A stretch of DNA of 64,000 nt from Enterobacter sp. RIT418 (lineage in GTDB: Bacteria > Pseudomonadota > Gammaproteobacteria > Enterobacterales > Enterobacteriaceae): the NCBI RefSeq assembly GCF_003057745.1, contig NZ_QBJD02000009.1:1-64000 (forward strand), read 5' to 3'. A model generated the notes under the pieces. It ran no database searches. It was not told where the DNA came from and saw only the letters and a program-made list of their open reading frames with translations. This document shows, piece after piece, positions 8,433 through 17,534 of this stretch; position 1 is the first letter of the stretch, and each line of letters starts with the position of its first letter. A program made the translations under genes and the position numbers.

Positions 8433-9956
8433 TTACGCGCGCGGCGCGTCGCCGAAGACCTTGTAGTCCGGCAATTGCACCTGCTGATACGGCTCCCAGC
8501 CGCCGCCGAGCGCCTTGTAGAGCGCCACCAGGTCGAGCGAACTCTGCACCTGCGCCTGGGCGCGCTGCTGCTGGGCCTGCGCCAGCTGGCGCTGGGCGTC
8601 GAGCACGTCGATAAAGCTGGCGATCCCCTGCCGGTAGCTGTCGCTCGCTAAATCAAACGCGTTTTGCAGCGCGTCGATGGTTTTTGCCAGCCCCGCCTCG
8701 CGCTGCTGGTCGGTGCGATAGCTGACGAGCGCGTTCTCCACGTCCCCGAGCGCGGTCAGCACCGTCTGGCGATAGTCCAGCACCGCCGCCCCCTGCTGCG
8801 CCCGCGCGACCTTCACGCTGGAGACCAGCCGTCCCCCCTGGAAAATGGGGATCGAAACCTGCGGCCCGAAGCTGTAGAAGTGGCTGCTCCAGTCGGTTAG
8901 CCAGTTGGTTTCGCTGTTGCGCAGGCCAAACTGCCCGGAAAGGGTGAAGCTGGGGAAAAGCTGCGCCACCGACACGCCGATCTGCGCCGTGGCAGCATGA
9001 AGATTTGCCTCCGCCTCGCGCACGTCCGGGCGACGGCGCGCCAGCGTAGACGGAATGCCCGTCTGCACGATATCCGGCAGCGCGGGCATCGGCTGGGCCG
9101 GGCGTAGCTCCGCGTCCAGCGCGCCCGGCGGCTTGCCGAGCAGGATCGCCAGGCCGTTCATCGCCTGCCGCTCCTGCGCCTGGTACTGCGGCAGCTGCGC
9201 CTCAAGATTGCCGAGCTGGGCCCGGGCGTTTTCCACGTCCATCTGCGGCGACAGCCCGCCGCGCTGGCGGCTTTCGGTGAGGTCCAGCGTCTGCTGCGCG
9301 CTCTCAATCTGGGTGTTGAGCGTGGCGATGATGCTTTGCGCGCCGCGCAGCTGTAGCCAGGCGCGCGCCACCTCCGCTTCCAGCGACACCAGCGCGTCGT
9401 TACGCTGCTCAATCGCCGCCTTCTGCTGCGCCTCGGCGGCCTCAACCTGGCGGCGCACCTTGCCCCACAGGTCAATCTCCCACTGGGCGTCAAAGCTGCC
9501 CTGGTAGAGGTTAATCGGCTGCGTCAGCGGCCCCAGCGCGCCTTTCAGGTTGGGATCGATGCCATCCACCTGGTCATATACGCCGTGGGACTTCAGCTCA
9601 CCTTCCAGCCCGAGCTGCTGTCGCGTGGCCTGCAGACTGCCGTTTACCGACGGGTAAAACGCGCCCCCGGCCTGGTTAATCTGCTCGCGCGCGCCGGCGA
9701 TGCGCAGCACCGTTTGCTGCAGGGATAAGTTCCCGGCAATGGCGCGCTCAATCAGGCCGTCGAGCTGCGGCGAGCCAAAGGTTTGCCACCAGCGCGGGTT
9801 GGTGGCCGCGGCCGACGTTCTCGACTTCACGCCGCTATCCGCCGGGTCGTTCCAGCGGGCGGGCGCCTGCGGCGCGGGCGGCTGGTAGTCCGGCCCGACG
9901 GCGCAGCCCACCAGCAGCATCATTATCATCAGGGGGTGTAAACGTCTGTGTATCAT
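8433..9956 (-). CDS. Efflux outer-membrane channel lipoprotein, OprM/NodT family
   Basis: A 507-residue TolC-like outer-membrane factor and the third component of a tripartite pump. The N-terminus is a lipoprotein signal with lipobox LVGC and acylated Cys18, followed by VGPDYQPPAPQAP, a usual start for the NodT group. Two tandem coiled-coil repeats fill the rest (about residues 60-270 and 270-480). Its start codon overlaps the stop of the MFS gene by one base, so the two are translationally coupled. Having its own channel means the pump need not use TolC. Confidence 0.92.
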   Translation of the reverse strand: MIHRRLHPLMIMMLLVGCAVGPDYQPPAPQAPARWNDPADSGVKSRTSAAATNPRWWQTFGSPQLDGLIERAIAGNLSLQQTVLRIAGAREQINQAGGAFYPSVNGSLQATRQQLGLEGELKSHGVYDQVDGIDPNLKGALGPLTQPINLYQGSFDAQWEIDLWGKVRRQVEAAEAQQKAAIEQRNDALVSLEAEVARAWLQLRGAQSIIATLNTQIESAQQTLDLTESRQRGGLSPQMDVENARAQLGNLEAQLPQYQAQERQAMNGLAILLGKPPGALDAELRPAQPMPALPDIVQTGIPSTLARRRPDVREAEANLHAATAQIGVSVAQLFPSFTLSGQFGLRNSETNWLTDWSSHFYSFGPQVSIPIFQGGRLVSSVKVARAQQGAAVLDYRQTVLTALGDVENALVSYRTDQQREAGLAKTIDALQNAFDLASDSYRQGIASFIDVLDAQRQLAQAQQQRAQAQVQSSLDLVALYKALGGGWEPYQQVQLPDYKVFGDAPRA

Positions 9957-11527
9957 CAGTGTGCTCCTGCACTCCCCTCGCTCTTAACCGGCGAGAGCAA
10001 CAAACAAAACGGAATCAGCAGCAAGGCCACGGCGCTCAGGAGGGTGAAGACGTCGATGTAGGCCAGAAAGCGCGACTGTTCGATCATGGTCTGGTACATG
10101 CGCCCGGTGGCGATGCCCGTCGGGTCACCAACCTGGGTGGTGAAGTTCTGTATGGCTTGGGCGCTTTCACGGATCGCCAGCTGGAACTGCTCGTTAAACG
10201 GCGACGCGTGGTACGCCAGATGCGCGCTGTGCGCCTGAGAGCGCTCGGTGATCGCCGCCGTAGAAAGCGAGATGCCAATCGACCCCGCCACGTTGCGGAA
10301 CATGGTGAACAGCGCCGCGGCGTCGGCGTTGAGCCGCCTCGGAATCGAGATAAAGGCGATGGTGGTGAGCGGCACAAACAGGAACCCGAGCCCGATCGAC
10401 TGGGCGCTGCGGAACAGGACCAGCGTCTCGAAGTCGATATCCGGCGTCAGCGTGCGCGACCAGAAGAACGACGCCGCCAGGCAGGTAAAGCCGAAGGCGA
10501 TGATCCAGCGCGTCTGCACGATGGGCATCAGCTTCAGCACCAGCGGGATGGTCAGCACGATCAGCACAGCGCCGGGCGACAGCACCAGCCCCGACCACGT
10601 TGCCGTGTAGCCCAAATCCTGCTGCGCCAGCTGCGGGATCACCACCGAGCTGCCGTACAGGATCATCGCCATTCCCGCCATCAGCAGGCTGGAGACCGCA
10701 AAGTTTCTGTCCTTCATGCAGTGCAGATCCACCACCGGCTTTTTGGCGTAGAGAAGCCAGTAGATCGCACCGATGATGCCGATCAGCGTTAATACCGCGA
10801 AGGTTCGGGTAAAGTTAGAGTTGAACCAGTCCTCATCCTCCCCGCGATCGAGCATCACCTGCAGGCAGCCCAGACCAAGGGCGATCAGGCCGATCCCCGT
10901 CCAGTCGACGGAGAGCTTCTCTTTTGATTTGCTCTCCCACGGCGGGTCTTCCAGCAGCTGGTAGATCGCCAGCACCGTGACGATCCCCACCGGAATATTG
11001 ATGAAGAACACCCAGCGCCAGGAATAGTTATCGGTGATCCAGCCGCCCAGCGTCGGCCCAAGCACCGGCGCCACGATGATGGCAATCGACGAGAGGCCAA
11101 AGGCCTTGCCCCGGTCCTCCGGCTTGAAGTAGTCAAGCAGCACCGACTGCTGCGTCGGCTGCAGGCCACCGCCGAAGAAGCCCTGCATCACGCGGAACAG
11201 GATGATTTGCCACAGCTCGGTGGCAATGCCGCAGAGGAACGAGCAGATGGTGAACATCACGATGCAGATCAGGAAGAACTGCTTGCGGCCAAACAGCCGG
11301 CTCAGAAAGGCCGAGATCGGCAGCACGATGCCGTTTGCCACAAGGTAGCTGGTTAACACCCAGGTGGATTCGTCGTAGCTGGCCGACAGCGAGCCCGCCA
11401 CGTGCGGCAGCGCCACGTTAACGATGGTGGTGTCGAGGATTTCCATAAACACCGCCAGCGTGACCACAATCGCCACCGCCCACGGGTTGCTGGCGGGCTT
11501 CCAGTTATCGTGGCTATGGTCCGTCAT
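9956..11527 (-). CDS. EmrB-like MFS drug exporter (DHA2, 14 TM)
   Basis: A 523-residue inner-membrane proton antiporter of the DHA2 family. The family motif LDTTIVNVALP is at residues 31-41, and the antiporter motif GPTLGGW lies near 160. It has about 14 hydrophobic segments. With the HlyD-like adaptor upstream (4-bp overlap) and the lipoprotein channel downstream it should form a complete EmrAB-type pump for hydrophobic drugs, uncouplers or fatty-acid-like compounds. Substrates are inferred from the family. Confidence 0.92.
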   Translation of the reverse strand: MTDHSHDNWKPASNPWAVAIVVTLAVFMEILDTTIVNVALPHVAGSLSASYDESTWVLTSYLVANGIVLPISAFLSRLFGRKQFFLICIVMFTICSFLCGIATELWQIILFRVMQGFFGGGLQPTQQSVLLDYFKPEDRGKAFGLSSIAIIVAPVLGPTLGGWITDNYSWRWVFFINIPVGIVTVLAIYQLLEDPPWESKSKEKLSVDWTGIGLIALGLGCLQVMLDRGEDEDWFNSNFTRTFAVLTLIGIIGAIYWLLYAKKPVVDLHCMKDRNFAVSSLLMAGMAMILYGSSVVIPQLAQQDLGYTATWSGLVLSPGAVLIVLTIPLVLKLMPIVQTRWIIAFGFTCLAASFFWSRTLTPDIDFETLVLFRSAQSIGLGFLFVPLTTIAFISIPRRLNADAAALFTMFRNVAGSIGISLSTAAITERSQAHSAHLAYHASPFNEQFQLAIRESAQAIQNFTTQVGDPTGIATGRMYQTMIEQSRFLAYIDVFTLLSAVALLLIPFCLLLSPVKSEGSAGAH

Positions 11528-12618
11528 TCCACCGTCACCTTCGGCTCAACCGACAGCCCCAGCGGCAGCGGCCTGTTCGGGTCCAGCCCTTTATCAATGA
11601 CGATTTTGACCGGCACGCGCTGAACGATTTTGACGAAGTTGCCGGTCGCGTTTTCCGACGGGAAGGCGGAGAAGCGCGAGCCGCTGCCCTGCTGGATGCT
11701 GTCAACGTGGCCTTCAAGCGCCATATCCGGCCAGGCATCCACCGACACGCTGACCTTATCGCCCGGCTTCATGCGCTCGAGCTGCGATTCCTTAAAGTTG
11801 GCCACCACCCACACGTTCGGGGAGACCAGTGAAAACAGCGCCGTGCCCGCCTGCACCAGCGTGCCCGGCTGAACGTTGCGTTTGGTCACAAAGCCGTCGA
11901 ACGGGGCGCGAACCTCGGTGTACGAGAGGTTGAGATTCGCCGCTTCCAGCTGGGCTTTCGCCTGCTCTACCTGCTGTTCGCGGGCCTCAACGTTGGTTTC
12001 CTGCTGGCGAATTTGCAGCTGAACCTGCTCCGCCACTTCCAGCTGCGCCTGCGCGCTGGCAAGGCCCGCCTGCGCGCTGCGCAGCTGGGCGTTAGCCGAA
12101 TCGATGCTTTGCTGGGTGGTCGCGCGCGGATCAACGCCGCGCTGGCGGCGGTACTCCGCCTGCGCGTTGGCCATGTCGGCCTGGGCTTTCAGCACCTGGG
12201 CCCTGGCTTCGTCGCGCTGGGCGGGATATTGCACCTTTGAGAGCGCCAGCTGCGCCTGCGCCTGGTGGAGCTGGGCAATCGCCAGCCCAAGCTGGGCCTG
12301 CGCCTGGTCGCGCTGCGCGGTAGCGTCGCGTGGGTCGATTGTTACCAGCACGTCGCCCTTTTTCACGCGCTGGTTATCCCTTACCCGCAGCTCGGTGACG
12401 TAGCCCGCCGCTTTGGGGGCAATCGTCACCACGTCGCCGTCGGTAAAGGCATCGTCGGTGGTCTCTTCGTTACGGGTCATCAACCACCAGACCAGCGCCA
12501 CGATAATCATCACCACGACGACGATCCCGAGGATAATTAACGGTTTTTTCCCGGGGCGCTTGCGTTCGTTATTGTTTTTTTCCTGCTCGTCAGCAGGCGG
12601 AGTTTGATCTTCTGCCAT
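11524..12618 (-). CDS. EmrA-like membrane fusion protein (HlyD family)
   Basis: A periplasmic adaptor of 364 residues with an N-terminal membrane anchor (about 26-47), a lipoyl/barrel-sandwich half (about 60-95), a long Gln/Ala-rich coiled-coil hairpin (about 100-220, many QAQAQL repeats), and the second lipoyl half plus beta-barrel. I chose the ATG giving MAEDQ at 12618; an in-frame TTG lies three codons earlier. It is the first gene of the operon. No marR-type regulator adjoins it. The family links the inner-membrane MFS pump to the outer-membrane channel. Confidence 0.92.
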   Translation of the reverse strand: MAEDQTPPADEQEKNNNERKRPGKKPLIILGIVVVVMIIVALVWWLMTRNEETTDDAFTDGDVVTIAPKAAGYVTELRVRDNQRVKKGDVLVTIDPRDATAQRDQAQAQLGLAIAQLHQAQAQLALSKVQYPAQRDEARAQVLKAQADMANAQAEYRRQRGVDPRATTQQSIDSANAQLRSAQAGLASAQAQLEVAEQVQLQIRQQETNVEAREQQVEQAKAQLEAANLNLSYTEVRAPFDGFVTKRNVQPGTLVQAGTALFSLVSPNVWVVANFKESQLERMKPGDKVSVSVDAWPDMALEGHVDSIQQGSGSRFSAFPSENATGNFVKIVQRVPVKIVIDKGLDPNRPLPLGLSVEPKVTVE

Positions 12619-12718
12619 GGTCAGCAACGGTCCTGTCAGTGAGCGGCATCACACTATGCCGTTCACTAAAGCTAGGACGCTGCTATACATTTGCCAGGAA
12701 AAACTGACAAATAACGCA

Positions 12719-13828
12719 CTATATGAGAAGGAATAGTCCGAATCCGATCGCCGCCGCCCAGAGAAGCATCGGAATCGACCACAGGTGGAAGCGCCACCAG
12801 ATGCGGCGATCGTTCGCCATGCGCAGGGCAATCAGGTTTGCCAGCGAGCCGGGGAGCAGGCCAAAGCCGCCGATATTGACCGCCCAGGCCAGCAGCGCGG
12901 TGGGGGGAACATAGTTGAGCAGCAGAATGGTCGACGGCACGTTGCTGATAAACTGCGACAGGCCAATCGCCGTGAGCCACAGGCCAGGTTCGGACAGGCT
13001 CGCAACACCATGCAGAACGCTTTGCAGCACCGGCAGCTGAATCAGCAGGTGCACGTCGATGAACATCGCCATAAATACCAGCAGCAGCGTCCAGTCAACG
13101 CTCACCAGCACGCGCCGCGCCAGGGCTAAAAACCCGGCGGCGACCAGCAGCGCGCCCACCAGCTCAAGCTTCATTTCCAGCGCGATCAGGAAAACGATAT
13201 AAAGGCCAAGGCAGCTCCAGACCAGCCGCGGCTGCCACTGCGGTCCCGCCGTGCCGCTATGGTACTGAAGCTTCTTATCCGGAAACGCAAACCAGCAGAC
13301 CGCCAGCAGCGACGCCATCATCACCAGCGCCAGCGGCGCCATCTGCCAGGTAAACGCGGCAAAAGACAGCCCGGAGCGCCCCCACAGGAGGATGTTTTGC
13401 GGATTGCCGATGGGCGTAAGCAGCGACCCGGCGTTCACCGCCAGGGCTTCGAAGATAATCAGCCGCGTAACCGGAATTTCACACAGCTTGCGCAGCGTGA
13501 GCGTGAGCGGCACCACGATAAACAGCGCCACGTCGTTCGTCAGGAACGTGGAGAGCAGCGCCGCGGAAAAGACCATAAACAGCGCCAGCCTGCGCTCGGT
13601 CGCGAAGCGGCGAACCATTTTGCGCCCCAGCACGTCAAAATAGCCGCTGAGCTCCACACCCTTGGTCAGCATCATCAGGCCGCTCAGGGTGATGATGGTG
13701 CGCCAGTCAATGGCCGCGGGCCAGGCGCGCGGCGCAAAGGGAACAAACAGGCTTAAGCCTGCGCCAATAATTAATAAAAGATGGAAGAAACGATCGCGCG
13801 CCAGCGCACGCAGTCCGGGAATGTTCAT
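12719..13828 (-). CDS. ybiR: YbiR, putative anion transporter
   Basis: A 369-residue inner-membrane protein of the ArsB/NhaD (citrate transporter-like) superfamily with about ten membrane segments. It resembles E. coli YbiR in length and neighbourhood, following mntR with a 4-bp ATGA overlap as I recall in E. coli. The substrate is not known. Co-transcription with mntR hints at a link to metal or oxyanion balance, but that is inference. Confidence 0.85.
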   Translation of the reverse strand: MNIPGLRALARDRFFHLLLIIGAGLSLFVPFAPRAWPAAIDWRTIITLSGLMMLTKGVELSGYFDVLGRKMVRRFATERRLALFMVFSAALLSTFLTNDVALFIVVPLTLTLRKLCEIPVTRLIIFEALAVNAGSLLTPIGNPQNILLWGRSGLSFAAFTWQMAPLALVMMASLLAVCWFAFPDKKLQYHSGTAGPQWQPRLVWSCLGLYIVFLIALEMKLELVGALLVAAGFLALARRVLVSVDWTLLLVFMAMFIDVHLLIQLPVLQSVLHGVASLSEPGLWLTAIGLSQFISNVPSTILLLNYVPPTALLAWAVNIGGFGLLPGSLANLIALRMANDRRIWWRFHLWSIPMLLWAAAIGFGLFLLI

Positions 13829-14298
13829 TCGGCGGAGGAACCGTATTTGAGCGTGAACTCGCGGAACTTCACCAGCGTCTCTTCGCTGACGTGATGTTCC
13901 ATCCCTTCCGCATCCCGGCGGGCAATCTCCGGGCTGACCCCCAGCACCAGCAAAAAGTTTTCGACGATCTGGTGGCGCTCGCGGCTCTCCTGCGCCAGCT
14001 TTTCACCTTCCGGCGTCAGGAAAACGCCGCGCCAGGGGATCATTTCGATCAGCCCCACGGATGCCAGCCGCTTTAACATCTTGGCAACCGTTGGCTGCGA
14101 GACGCCCAGCCGGGCGGCCATATCGACCTGACGCGCCTCGCCCACTTCGCGAATTAAATCAGAAATCAGCTCTACGTAGTCATCAATCAGCTCGCGGCGG
14201 TGCGCCTCGCGTACCTGGCGGAACCCTTCTACATGCTCTTCAACATTCACCAGTTGCGTCGTTTTTTTTGTTGTTGGCTTACCTGCGCGACGGTTCAT
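13825..14298 (-). CDS. mntR: Manganese-responsive regulator MntR
   Basis: A 157-residue DtxR/MntR-family repressor. The winged helix lies at about residues 40-95 ([19 protein letters not shown]) and the metal-binding dimerisation helices at about 100-150, with candidate ligands Glu131, His135 and His136. With Mn(II) bound it represses mntH and mntS and activates mntP in E. coli. The divergent gene is mntS, and two inverted repeats suited to MntR lie between them. E. coli MntR has 155 residues, so the length fits. Confidence 0.95.
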   Translation of the reverse strand: MNRRAGKPTTKKTTQLVNVEEHVEGFRQVREAHRRELIDDYVELISDLIREVGEARQVDMAARLGVSQPTVAKMLKRLASVGLIEMIPWRGVFLTPEGEKLAQESRERHQIVENFLLVLGVSPEIARRDAEGMEHHVSEETLVKFREFTLKYGSSAE

Positions 14299-14388
14299 TG
14301 TGCTTCCTCAATGGGGATGACGCTTCCAGCGCCCTGTACGGAGCGCACATTGTAAACCATAGCTCCACAAGCACAAAAAATTAACGAA

Positions 14389-14423
14389 ATAGCCATAGCT
14401 ATACAATATAGCCTGTGCTATAT
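14389..14423. promoter_or_regulatory. Two inverted repeats, probable MntR boxes
   Basis: ATATAGC-N4-GCTATAT (14406-14423) is a perfect palindrome, and ATAGC-N4-GCTAT (14389-14402) has the same architecture, with centres 19 bp apart. Both lie between mntR and mntS. MntR sites in E. coli contain ATAGC/GCTAT-type arms, so assignment is good for the first site and likely for the second. Confidence 0.7.
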
Positions 14424-14480
14424 CTGTATGTAATGCAGTCACCCTTCACGGATCGAAGGGATCGGAAATCAGGAGGTCAC

Positions 14481-14609
14481 ATGAATGAATTTAAGAGGTG
14501 TATGAACGTGTTTACCCACTCTCCCTTTAAGGTACGGTTGATGCTGTTGAACATGCTGTGCGATATGTTTAACAACAAACCGCACCAGGACGATAAACCT
14601 TCCCACTGA
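14481..14609 (+). CDS. mntS: Small protein MntS
   Basis: A 42-residue protein, the same length as E. coli MntS and nearly identical in its first half (MNEFKRCM, then HSPFKVRLMLL). AGGAGGT precedes the ATG at good spacing. In E. coli MntS is made when manganese is scarce and raises available intracellular Mn, probably by inhibiting the exporter MntP; the locus was first annotated as the sRNA RybA. MntR repression is supported by the boxes upstream. Confidence 0.95.
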   Translation: MNEFKRCMNVFTHSPFKVRLMLLNMLCDMFNNKPHQDDKPSH

Positions 14610-14640
14610 GCGGCGTCGCGGTACGCCGCTTCACTTTTTT
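14609..14640 (+). terminator. mntS terminator
   Basis: A perfect 8-bp stem (AGCGGCGT 14609-14616, ACGCCGCT 14623-14630) starts at the last base of the mntS stop codon; six T follow after TCAC. Confidence 0.8.
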
Positions 14641-14735
14641 GTCACAATCCCCCGTCTACTGGGCTCTGCCCGCCTAATACCCGATCTTTTTTACGGATTT
14701 GCAGCCCCTCTCGCAAAACATCCGTTTAACAACGG

Positions 14736-14764
14736 TTGACCTTATTTCGCGCTCGCACTATCTT
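14736..14764 (+). promoter_or_regulatory. Possible opgE promoter
   Basis: TTGACC (14736-14741) and TATCTT (14759-14764) are spaced by 17 bp, about 120 bp before opgE. No other features were seen in the 14641-14886 gap. Confidence 0.5.
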
Positions 14765-14886
14765 CTTGCAGCCCTGCACAATTTGCGGCTCGCTGAAGCG
14801 GACCCTATTCCCTCTCCACGCACTGTCAGGCAGGCTTTGACCCTTGGCGCCAGGGTGAGCACATGGCGTTTTCATGATAGTGACCT

Positions 14887-16470
14887 ATGAATTTAACCCT
14901 TAAAGAAACGCTTGTTACCCGCAGCCGGGCCTTAAGCCCGTGGACGGGATTTTATTTTCTGCAATCGCTGCTGATTAACTTTGCCCTAGGCTACCCGTTC
15001 AGCCTGCTCTATGCCGTCGCGTTTACCTGCATCCTCCATGTGCTGTGGCGAACCGCGCCGCGCGCGCAGAAAATTCTGCTGGGGATCTGCTCGCTGATTG
15101 CGGCGCTCTATTTCCCGTTTGGCCAGGCCTACGGCTCGCCGAACTTTAATACCCTCCTGGCGCTGCACTCCACCAACATGGAAGAGTCCACGGAGATCCT
15201 GACGATCTTCCCGTGGTACAGCTACGTGGTCGGCCTGTTCATCTTCGCCCTCGGCGTGATTGCGGTTCGCCGCAGGCCGGAGGAGAAAAAAGCGTGGGGC
15301 AAAATGGAAAGCCTGTGCCTGGCATTTAGCGTGGGCACCTTCTTCGTTGCGCCGGTGCAAAACCTGGCATGGGGCGGCGTGTTCAAGCTCAAGGACACGG
15401 GCTATCCGGTGTTTCGCTTCATGAAAGACGTGGTGGTTAACAACGCGGAAGTGCTCGACGAGCAGGCGCGGATGGCCGAGCTGTCAAATATGAAAGATAC
15501 CTGGAACGTGCTGGCGGTGAAGCCGAAGTACCACACCTACGTGGTGGTGATCGGTGAAAGCGCGCGTCGCGATGCGCTGGGGGCGTTTGGCGGCCACTGG
15601 GATAACACCCCGTTTGCCAGCTCGGTTAACGGCACGCTGTTTACCGACTACGTGGCAGCCAGCGGCTCGACGCAGAAGTCGCTGGGCCTGACGCTCAATC
15701 GCGTGGTGGACGGCAAACCGCAGTATCAGGATAACGTTGTCACCCTGGCAAACCGCGCGGGGTTCCAGACCTGGTGGTTCTCCAACCAGGGGCAGATCGG
15801 CGAATACGATACGGCGATTGCCAGCATTGCGAAGCGGGCGGACGAAGTTCAGTTTTTGAAAAGCGGCGATTTCGAGGCGGATAAAAATACCAAAGACGAG
15901 GCCCTGCTGAAGATGACCGCGCAGGTCTTTGCGACTCAGCGCACCCAGCCGCAGCTGATTGTCCTGCATCTGATGGGTTCGCACCCGCAGGCGTGCGACC
16001 GTACCCAGGGGAAATACGCCGAGTTTGTGCAGTCAAAAGAGACGTCGTGCTACCTGTACACCATGACGCAAACCGACGACCTGCTCGCGAAACTCTACGC
16101 GCAGCTGCGCAATACGGGCGACACCTTCTCGATGGTCTATTTCTCTGACCACGGGCTGGCCTTCAAGGAGCGCGGTAAAGCGGTGCAGTACCTGGCGCAC
16201 GACGACAAATTCCAGCAGAACTTCCAGGTGCCGTTTATGGTGCTGTCCAGCGACGATAAGACGCATCGCATCATTAAAGCGCGCCGTTCGGCGAATGATT
16301 TCCTGGCCTTCTTCTCGCAGTGGACCGGGATTTCAGCGAAGGAGATAAAAAATGCGTATCCGTTTATCTCCAACAAGAAAGCTCCCCCAGTGTACGTTAC
16401 CAACTTTAAGTTACAGAAAGTTGACTACAACCACTTAGGGACGGATATCTTCGATATTAAGAGTAAGTAG
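14887..16470 (+). CDS. opgE: OPG phosphoethanolamine transferase OpgE
   Basis: A 527-residue inner-membrane enzyme that adds phosphoethanolamine to osmoregulated periplasmic glucans, as its E. coli orthologue YbiP does. The N-terminal half has about five membrane segments (residues 1-165). The C-terminal periplasmic part is an alkaline-phosphatase-like (EptA-type) domain with VVVIGESARRDALG, SGSTQKSLG (probable catalytic threonine), HLMGSHP and YFSDHGLA as metal and active-site motifs. The start codon follows TGACCT without a strong ribosome site but agrees with the conserved N-terminus MNLTLKE. Confidence 0.95.
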   Translation: MNLTLKETLVTRSRALSPWTGFYFLQSLLINFALGYPFSLLYAVAFTCILHVLWRTAPRAQKILLGICSLIAALYFPFGQAYGSPNFNTLLALHSTNMEESTEILTIFPWYSYVVGLFIFALGVIAVRRRPEEKKAWGKMESLCLAFSVGTFFVAPVQNLAWGGVFKLKDTGYPVFRFMKDVVVNNAEVLDEQARMAELSNMKDTWNVLAVKPKYHTYVVVIGESARRDALGAFGGHWDNTPFASSVNGTLFTDYVAASGSTQKSLGLTLNRVVDGKPQYQDNVVTLANRAGFQTWWFSNQGQIGEYDTAIASIAKRADEVQFLKSGDFEADKNTKDEALLKMTAQVFATQRTQPQLIVLHLMGSHPQACDRTQGKYAEFVQSKETSCYLYTMTQTDDLLAKLYAQLRNTGDTFSMVYFSDHGLAFKERGKAVQYLAHDDKFQQNFQVPFMVLSSDDKTHRIIKARRSANDFLAFFSQWTGISAKEIKNAYPFISNKKAPPVYVTNFKLQKVDYNHLGTDIFDIKSK

Positions 16471-16519
16471 CAGAGCGGGCTGAGGAAGCCCCACTCTTTA
16501 CAACCCGGCACAGGATACT

Positions 16520-16555
16520 CCCTCTCCATTTAGGGAGAGGGCTGGGGTGAGGGGG
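16520..16555. repeat. CCCTCTCC/GGAGAGGG palindromic repeat, copy A
   Basis: An 8-bp stem CCCTCTCC with a short loop and the partner GGAGAGGG is followed by CTGGGGTGAGGG. It lies at the opgE/ompX convergent junction. Near-identical copies occur at 46239-46266, 46287-46323, 51089-51123, 59315-59351 and 59361-59396. Confidence 0.85.
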
Positions 16556-16567
16556 AACAAACACTAA

Positions 16568-16600
16568 AAGCGGCAACCTTGGAGTTGCCGCTTTGCTTTT
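16568..16600 (+). terminator. opgE terminator
   Basis: A perfect 10-bp stem AAGCGGCAAC (16568-16577) and GTTGCCGCTT (16584-16593) with a 6-nt loop, followed by TGCTTTT. Confidence 0.8.
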
Positions 16601-16612
16601 ATCTTCGATAAA

Positions 16613-16640
16613 AAAAATCCGCCACATTGGGCGGATTTTT
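16613..16640 (-). terminator. ompX terminator (works in both directions)
   Basis: An 11-bp stem AAAAATCCGCC / GGCGGATTTTT with a 6-nt loop, with T runs on both strands; it directly follows the ompX stop codon. Confidence 0.9.
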
Positions 16641-16661
16641 TATACTGGCTCACCGAAGTGA

Positions 16662-17180
16662 TTAGAAGCGGTAACCTACGCCCGCGATCCAGGTGCCAAC
16701 GTCAACGTTGCGGATACGGCTCTGCTCATAGGAGAAGTCCAGAGCAACGTTTTCGTACGGGTTGAACTGCAGGCCCGCACCGTAGGAGAAGCCGTAGTCG
16801 CTGTTGCTAGCTGTACGGTTTGCAGATTCGTTTTCGGTCTGCTGGAATTTACCGTAGCCAACACCTACAACACCGTAGATGCTTGCCCAGTCGTTCAGGC
16901 GGTAAGCAGGACCAGCGGTGATACCGTAGTACTGACCTTTGTTATAAGCGCCATCTTCAGAACGATCTTTTTCGGTGTAGGTGAAAGAGCCGATAACGCC
17001 CAGTGGGTTGTTATCCTGCTCGTAGCGGTACTTCAGGTTGAAACCGCTAGCTTTGTTCATCACGCCCTGCATATCGCTCTGAGCGTAACCACCGGTTACA
17101 GTAGAAGTAGCAGCTACAGCGGTACCTGCGGAAACAGCCAGAACAGCGGCCAGTGCTGAAAGACATGCAATTTTTTTCAT
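16662..17180 (-). CDS. ompX: Outer-membrane protein OmpX
   Basis: A 172-residue eight-stranded beta-barrel of the Ail/Lom family. The signal peptide covers residues 1-23 (ending TAVA), and the mature part starts ATSTVTGGYAQSD and ends with the aromatic GVGYRF signature for BAM recognition. It is very close to E. coli OmpX (171 residues), differing mainly in the surface loops. The start is the ATG at 17180, preceded by GAGGTGG; an in-frame GTG two codons earlier overlaps that ribosome site. Roles reported for the family include stress response and adhesion. Confidence 0.96.
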   Translation of the reverse strand: MKKIACLSALAAVLAVSAGTAVAATSTVTGGYAQSDMQGVMNKASGFNLKYRYEQDNNPLGVIGSFTYTEKDRSEDGAYNKGQYYGITAGPAYRLNDWASIYGVVGVGYGKFQQTENESANRTASNSDYGFSYGAGLQFNPYENVALDFSYEQSRIRNVDVGTWIAGVGYRF

Positions 17181-17534
17181 AACCACCTCAAATGTGATAC
17201 TAGTAAGTCCGTAAGTTTTAAATATATCAAAAAATCTTGTGAAACTCTTTCAGATTCGTGATGTCTAACGGATGCTTTCCTGTAACAGAACGTTTCCATC
17301 GTTAGCTATCTTATTAAATTAAGATAGAATTATCACGATAAAACGCCAATAGTGCGCGTCCGTGCTGAAACATTCATCCAGATTATTCCTAATCTATCAG
17401 GCGAAAAATCCAGCAATCCGCCACTATTTTATAGAGTTAAGCAGGATTTTTTTCAACATTCCCTCAACCGCAGAAGCATAATTCCATTACACTGCGACTT
17501 TTACCTCATTTGACAAAAATTGACAGGAGAAAGG
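17181..17534. other. Divergent ompX-rhtA regulatory gap
   Basis: This AT-rich 354-bp region holds the long ompX leader on the - strand and the rhtA promoter on the + strand, where a TACACT (17488-17493) is a possible -10. No reading frame with coding character and no RNA gene could be recognised. Confidence 0.5.

Noticed and set aside
14699..14890. 63-codon frame upstream of opgE
   Set aside because: It overlaps the likely opgE promoter, and I know of no homologue.
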